The notes beneath the pieces are model-generated. The model was not told the origin of the DNA and made no database searches. It was given only the letters and a program-made list of their open reading frames with translations. Made by a program: the position numbers and the translations under genes. From assembly GCA_003224995.1 (NCBI GenBank), contig QIAI01000074.1, forward strand, positions 1 through 9,371: a DNA stretch of 9,371 bases, given 5' to 3'. Origin of the DNA: Acidobacteriota bacterium. Lineage in GTDB: Bacteria > Acidobacteriota > Terriglobia > Terriglobales > Acidobacteriaceae. Positions 6,008-9,371 of this stretch are shown piece by piece; the stretch's first letter is position 1; every line of letters starts with the position of its first letter.

Positions 6008-7216
6008 ATGCCGGGGTTTGCCATCATGGAAAATGCCACCCAGTACCAGCTTCGCCTGGCCCGCCGCATGTCGCGGCTCGGTACCGAAACCGCCTTCGAA
6101 GTTCTGAATAAAGCGCGGGCGCTGGAGCGCCAGGGCAAGGACATTGTGCATCTGGAAATCGGTGAGCCCGATTTCGATACACCTGCGAATGTTGTCGAAG
6201 CCGCCGTTGACGCCCTGCACAAGGGGTGGACGCATTACGGTCCCTCCGCCGGATTACCGGAACTGCGGCAAACCATCGCGGACTACGTAAGCCGTACCCG
6301 CGGCGTGCCCGTCTCCAGTGACGAAGTGGTAGTTGTCCCGGGCGGTAAGCCGATTATTTTCTTCTCGATACTTTCGTTAGTAGATGAAGGGGATGAGGTC
6401 ATCTACCCCAATCCCGGATTCCCGATTTACGAGTCGATGATCCACTATGTCGGAGGCCGCGCCGTTCCCATTCAGCTGCGGGAAGAGAAGGATTTCGGGC
6501 TCGATGTGGACGAACTGGCCTCGCTCATCAATGACCGTACCCGCCTGATCATTCTCAATTCGCCCCAGAATCCTACCGGGGGCGTGCTCAGCAAGGCTGC
6601 GATTCATGACATCGCTGATGCCATTGGCGATCGCAACGTCATGATCATGTCGGACGAAATCTACAGCCGTCTGCTGTTCGAAGGCGAGCATTTTTCCATC
6701 ATGTCGATCCCCGGGTTCAAGGAGCGGACCATCCTGCTGGACGGGTTCTCCAAATCTTATGCCATGACAGGCTGGCGGATGGGGTATGGAGTAATGCGCA
6801 GCGATCTGGCAGCGCAGGTGACGCGTCTGATGACGAACTCGAATTCCTGTACCGCGAGTTTCACGCAGGTTGCGGGCGTGGAAGCGCTACGCGGCGACCA
6901 GAGTTCTGTAGATCGCATGCGAGACGAATTCCGGCGCCGCCGCGACGTCTTCGTTGCCGGATTGAATCGCATCAAGGGCTTCTCCTGCCGGCTGCCCAAG
7001 GGGGCGTTCTACACTTTCCCGAATATCACCGCGACTGGCTGGCCTTCCAAGAAGCTGGCGGATGCGATGCTGGAACAAGCGGGAGTGGCCTGCCTCTCGG
7101 GCACCGCCTTTGGAGACTTCGGAGAAGGCTACCTACGTTTCAGCGTAGCCAATTCGCTGGAAAATCTGAATAAGGCACTGGAGCGCATCCACCAATGGAC
7201 CGCGAAGAATTTATGA
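6008..7216 (+). CDS. class I PLP-dependent aminotransferase
   Basis: A 402-residue cytoplasmic fold-type I aminotransferase of the class I/II (aspartate aminotransferase-like) group, transferring an amino group between an amino acid and a 2-oxo acid through pyridoxal phosphate. Visible active-site elements are LEIGEPDFDTP (49-59), YGPSAGLPELR (77-87), NSPQNPTGG with Asn188 (184-192), SDEIYS with Asp216 and Tyr219 (215-220), the Schiff-base lysine Lys249 in DGFSKSYAMTGWRMGYG (245-261), and the carboxylate-binding Arg377 in YLRFSVANS (375-383). All key residues are present, so the enzyme should be active. Substrate preference is not readable; aspartate, alanine or aromatic use are all possible. 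The start at 6008 is backed by GGAGG (5999-6003) with a short four-base spacer. An in-frame ATG at 6026 is a possible alternative and would remove only six residues. It may share a transcript with the glycosyltransferase, but no functional link is evident. Confidence 0.93.
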   Translation: MPGFAIMENATQYQLRLARRMSRLGTETAFEVLNKARALERQGKDIVHLEIGEPDFDTPANVVEAAVDALHKGWTHYGPSAGLPELRQTIADYVSRTRGVPVSSDEVVVVPGGKPIIFFSILSLVDEGDEVIYPNPGFPIYESMIHYVGGRAVPIQLREEKDFGLDVDELASLINDRTRLIILNSPQNPTGGVLSKAAIHDIADAIGDRNVMIMSDEIYSRLLFEGEHFSIMSIPGFKERTILLDGFSKSYAMTGWRMGYGVMRSDLAAQVTRLMTNSNSCTASFTQVAGVEALRGDQSSVDRMRDEFRRRRDVFVAGLNRIKGFSCRLPKGAFYTFPNITATGWPSKKLADAMLEQAGVACLSGTAFGDFGEGYLRFSVANSLENLNKALERIHQWTAKNL

Positions 7217-7219
7217 AGC

Positions 7220-7268
7220 AGCTGTTAGCTTTCAGCTCTTAGCCTTTAGCCTTTAGCCTTTAGCTTTA
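7220..7268 (+). repeat. heptamer tandem repeat, left array (7 x 7 bp)
   Basis: Seven consecutive degenerate heptamers start three bases after the aminotransferase stop codon: AGCTGTT, AGCTTTC, AGCTCTT, three copies of AGCCTTT, then AGCTTTA. All share AG-C and a pyrimidine-rich tail. The bases 7227-7243 are the exact reverse complement of 7667-7683 in the right-hand array. Confidence 0.9.
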
Positions 7269-7360
7269 ATCCCAATACTGTTGGTGCAGGTGCCATTTCT
7301 AGCTTTGAACGATAAGGCAACTTGACCGTGTCCTGTCCGGCAAATTCGCGCCATAAATCT

Positions 7361-7402
7361 GTCATCCCGACCGGAGCGAAGCGAAGCGGAGTGGAGGAAC
7401 CT
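7361..7402. repeat. candidate dispersed intergenic repeat with GCGAA pentamers
   Basis: The block begins GTCATCCCGACCGGAGCGAA, continues with GCGAAGCGGAGTGGAGGAAC and ends at 7402. It contains short GCGAA tandem units. From memory, blocks of this wording recur in intergenic DNA of some bacteria, including Acidobacteriota. Only one copy is in this window, so the repeat status rests on recollection, not on the sequence. Confidence 0.45.
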
Positions 7403-7470
7403 TGTGTTTTCAAACGACCGGTTCTCTTCACTCAGAATATTCCTAATCCTATTTATTTCCGGGACCCACA

Positions 7471-7649
7471 CTAGCAGGCTGCGGAAAAAGTGCATGTGGA
7501 GCGCGAATCGGGCCAAAGTGTCGACCATCTCCCCGGTGTGCTTTGTCAATTATGTCCTCGGTTTGGACCATGCATCGAAATTGGTTCTGCGCTTCAGCGC
7601 GTGAGGTTCGCTTCTTAACATCTGCGACGCTTTTTCCGCAGCCTGTTAG
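7471..7649. mobile_element. MITE-like non-autonomous element with terminal inverted repeats
   Basis: The element is bounded by CAGGCTGCGGAAAAAG (7475-7490) and its perfect reverse complement CTTTTTCCGCAGCCTG (7630-7645), 16 of 16 bases. Outside these are CTAG (7471-7474) and TTAG (7646-7649). These could be a decayed four-base target duplication, or an extension of the inverted repeat (19 of 20). The interior of about 140 bases encodes no transposase. Size, termini and intergenic position fit a miniature element mobilised by a transposase encoded elsewhere. I associate GCTGCGGAAAAA-type termini with IS1182-like elements, but only from memory. Confidence 0.65.
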
Positions 7650-7652
7650 GAG

Positions 7653-7701
7653 GCTGAAAGCTAAGAGCTAAGAGCTGAAAGCTGAAAGCTGAAAGCTGTT
7701 C
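7653..7701 (-). repeat. heptamer tandem repeat, right array (7 x 7 bp, inverted)
   Basis: Seven heptamers read on the plus strand as GCTGAAA, GCTAAGA, GCTAAGA, three copies of GCTGAAA, then GCTGTTC. On the minus strand this is the same AGCTTTC/AGCTCTT motif as the left array, so the two arrays are inverted relative to each other. It begins three bases after the MITE-like element ends. Confidence 0.9.
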
Positions 7702-7821
7702 CTCCATCACTCCTTCCTGTGATTCCCCTCACTGTCCGCGGGAACTTTCCCGGATAAGCTCGCTTCGCGAACCTCGGCTGCGCTGGACGTGGCTCGTCCG
7801 CGCACCAGGGAAGGAATTTCC

Positions 7822-9371
7822 ATGGCCCTGAAGAACTCTGTCACCGGCGAACTCCGCCGCGCCTACTCCGTCGAAGACTTGAAAGACGCCGCCAAAATGA
7901 TGCGCGGCTACGACCTGGTCGCCTTGCACGCAGCGGGCAGCGGGCACGCCGGCGGAACGCTGTCGATTATGGACATCACTGCGGCGCTCTATCTGCGCGT
8001 GGCCGAGCATGATCCCGCAAATCCCAATTGGGAAGATCGCGACCGCATTATCTGGTCGACCGGCCACAAGGCGCCCAGCCTTTATCTCGGGCTGGCCTTT
8101 GCCGGATTTTGCCCGGTCGAAGACGTCATGACCCTGCGCAAGCTCGGTTCGCCTTACCAAGGACATCCTCACTGGCTGAAGCTGCCCGGTGTGGAAGTCT
8201 CCACCGGTTCGCTCGGCCAGGGACTGAGCATCGCGATCGGTATTGCCCTCGCGGGCAAGCTGAACGGCAAGAGCTACAAGACGTTCTGCATCATGGGCGA
8301 TGGCGAACAGCAGGAAGGTCAGATCTGGGAAGCGGCGATGGAGGCCAGTCATCACAAGCTCGACAACCTGGTGGGCATCGTGGATTGCAACCGGCTGCAG
8401 ATTGACGGGCCGGTGGCGGAAGTGATGAACGTCGAGCCGCTCGAAGAGAAGTACCGGAGCTTCGGATGGGATGTGCGGCGGATTGATGGGCACAACATGG
8501 AACAGGTGGTCGAAGCTCTGGAGAGCGCGAAACAGAGTTCAGGCAGGCCGGTCGTGCTGCTGGCTGACACGGTCAAAGGAAAAGGCGTCAGCTTCATGGA
8601 AAATATTGCGGGCTGGCATGGAAAAACACCCACCCGCGATGAGATGACGAAAGGACTCGATGAACTGGGTATTGCGCATCGTATCCCGGCGCAGGCTTTG
8701 CTCGACAAATCCCGTAGTTATCAGGAAACGGTGGACCGCAAACTGCACCACAAAATGCCGGCGTTCAATCACGACTATTGGTGGAACCGCGCGCTGAATA
8801 TGAATGTGAAGATGGAGCCGACCCGCAAGGGCTTCGGGCAAGCTCTGGCCCAGAACGGTGGCGATGAACGGGTGGTGTGCCTGGGACTCGATATTTCCGG
8901 CTCGATCACCATCAGCGAGTTTTATGCTTCCCGCCCCGAGCGCAAGAATCGCTGGATCAGTTTGGGGATCGCGGAGCAATCGGCCACATCGGTTGCGGCC
9001 GGACTGGCGAAGGAAGGGAAGCTGCCGGTTTTCGGAACCTACGCGACCTTCGCTGCAGCGCGCAACCTGGATCAGATTCGCACTTCCATTTGTTACGGAG
9101 ATTTCAACGTGATGATTGCAGGAGCACACGGCGGAGTTTCGGTCGGCCCGGATGGCGCAACCCACCAAGCGCTGGAGGATCTGTTCGCGATGTGCGGGCT
9201 TCCCAACATGACCGTGGTGGTTCCGTGCGACGCGATCGAAACCCGCAAGGCCACCAATACTTTGTTGCTCGAACACAAAGGGCCCAAGTACATCCGCTTC
9301 GCGCGCGAAGCCACTCCGGTGGTTACCGACGAGAAGACTCCCTTCGTGCTCGGGAAGGCCAATATGATCCG
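7822..9371 (+). CDS. tkt: transketolase, single-chain, truncated by the window end
   Basis: The first 516 codons of a thiamine-diphosphate transketolase, open to the right edge. It transfers two-carbon ketol units between sugar phosphates in the non-oxidative pentose phosphate (and Calvin-type) pathway, in the cytoplasm. The ThDP-binding domain shows GSGHAGG (39-45, His41), TGHKAPS (80-86, His82), STGSLGQG (127-134) and the metal/diphosphate motif GDGEQQEG (159-166) closing at CNRLQ (Asn190). GWHGKTP (264-270) follows. After a linker at about 305-335 comes the pyrimidine-binding domain with catalytic Glu385 in LGIAEQS (381-387), GTYATFAAAR (405-414) and AHGGVSVGPDGATHQALEDL (435-454). Only the C-terminal swivel domain is missing. 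Compact motifs such as LRKLGSPYQGHP resemble the short transketolase lineage whose two halves are separate genes in archaea and some bacteria; here they are fused. GGAAGGAA (7809-7816) precedes the ATG at a normal distance. No partner gene is in view. Confidence 0.94.
   Translation, partial: MALKNSVTGELRRAYSVEDLKDAAKMMRGYDLVALHAAGSGHAGGTLSIMDITAALYLRVAEHDPANPNWEDRDRIIWSTGHKAPSLYLGLAFAGFCPVEDVMTLRKLGSPYQGHPHWLKLPGVEVSTGSLGQGLSIAIGIALAGKLNGKSYKTFCIMGDGEQQEGQIWEAAMEASHHKLDNLVGIVDCNRLQIDGPVAEVMNVEPLEEKYRSFGWDVRRIDGHNMEQVVEALESAKQSSGRPVVLLADTVKGKGVSFMENIAGWHGKTPTRDEMTKGLDELGIAHRIPAQALLDKSRSYQETVDRKLHHKMPAFNHDYWWNRALNMNVKMEPTRKGFGQALAQNGGDERVVCLGLDISGSITISEFYASRPERKNRWISLGIAEQSATSVAAGLAKEGKLPVFGTYATFAAARNLDQIRTSICYGDFNVMIAGAHGGVSVGPDGATHQALEDLFAMCGLPNMTVVVPCDAIETRKATNTLLLEHKGPKYIRFAREATPVVTDEKTPFVLGKANMI

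Larger units (their letters stand above)
7217..7821. other. repeat-rich intergenic cassette
   Basis: This 605-base gap holds no credible gene. In order it contains a seven-unit heptamer array (7220-7268), unassigned sequence (7269-7360), a 42-base dispersed-repeat-like block (7361-7402), unassigned AT-richer sequence (7403-7470), a MITE-like element (7471-7649), a second heptamer array in the opposite orientation (7653-7701), and the transketolase leader (7702-7821). The leader includes a short palindrome CGGGAACTTTCCCG (7739-7752). Small frames on both strands cross repeat boundaries and look like chance. Confidence 0.8.

Noticed and set aside
6004..6009. TATAAT overlapping the aminotransferase ATG as a promoter
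   Set aside because: It overlaps the chosen start codon, directly follows a good GGAGG ribosome site, and has no -35. It is most likely a chance match.
7253..7604. Small open frames within the repeat cassette on both strands
   Set aside because: They cross the boundaries of the dispersed-repeat block and the MITE and show no domain or ribosome site, so they are most likely chance frames in repeat DNA.
7739..7752. Palindrome CGGGAACTTTCCCG before transketolase as a terminator or operator
   Set aside because: The stem is six pairs with almost no loop, no T-run follows, and there is no partner site. It is noted only as a possible minor operator.
7729..8493. Minus-strand open frame of 254 aa opposite the transketolase
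   Set aside because: It is antisense to conserved ThDP-binding motifs, and its translation is histidine/arginine-rich with no family pattern.

Overview
The window reads as ordinary bacterial chromosome of moderately high GC. Genes are spaced by short promoter regions, with one repeat-dense intergenic cassette. The gene complement, the wording of several proteins, the AGCTTTC-type heptamer arrays and a GTCATCCCGACCGGAGCGAA-type dispersed repeat resemble what I remember of Acidobacteriota genomes. That assignment is an inference; no rRNA or other taxonomic marker is present to settle it.

Layout, left to right. A class I SAM-dependent methyltransferase (30-788, +) opens the window; its reading frame is open to the left edge. 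It converges on a complete tRNA-Arg(CCU) with an encoded CCA end (871-945, -). The tRNA follows a small exported protein of unknown family (1033-1455, -), and a weak intrinsic terminator lies between them. Next is a tight two-gene operon of MacB/FtsX-type ABC permeases (1638-2882 and 2884-4125, +) separated by one base, with no ATPase or adaptor protein in view. A DUF4188 / af470-like monooxygenase-family gene (4136-4639, -) converges on it with 10 bases between stop codons. A 287-base divergent region (4640-4926) holds two perfect palindromes, tandem decamers and a consensus TATAAT box only a few bases before the next start. It leads into a polyprenyl-phosphate-type family 2 glycosyltransferase (4927-5904, +) and a class I aminotransferase (6008-7216, +). 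A single-chain transketolase (7822 to the right edge, +) is cut off by the window end.

The most structured part is the 605-base gap 7217-7821. It contains two seven-unit heptamer arrays in opposite orientation, a 42-base dispersed-repeat-like block, and a roughly 180-base MITE-like element with 16-base perfect terminal inverted repeats. The second heptamer array begins 3 bases after the MITE's right end. I found no CRISPR array, toxin-antitoxin pair, phage genes or autonomous transposase.

Functional links between the genes are limited. The permease pair works as a unit. The glycosyltransferase and aminotransferase are codirectional 103 bases apart and may share a transcript, but nothing else ties them into one pathway. 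No clearly undescribed multi-gene system is visible; the repeat cassette and the divergent control region are the parts most worth a second look.
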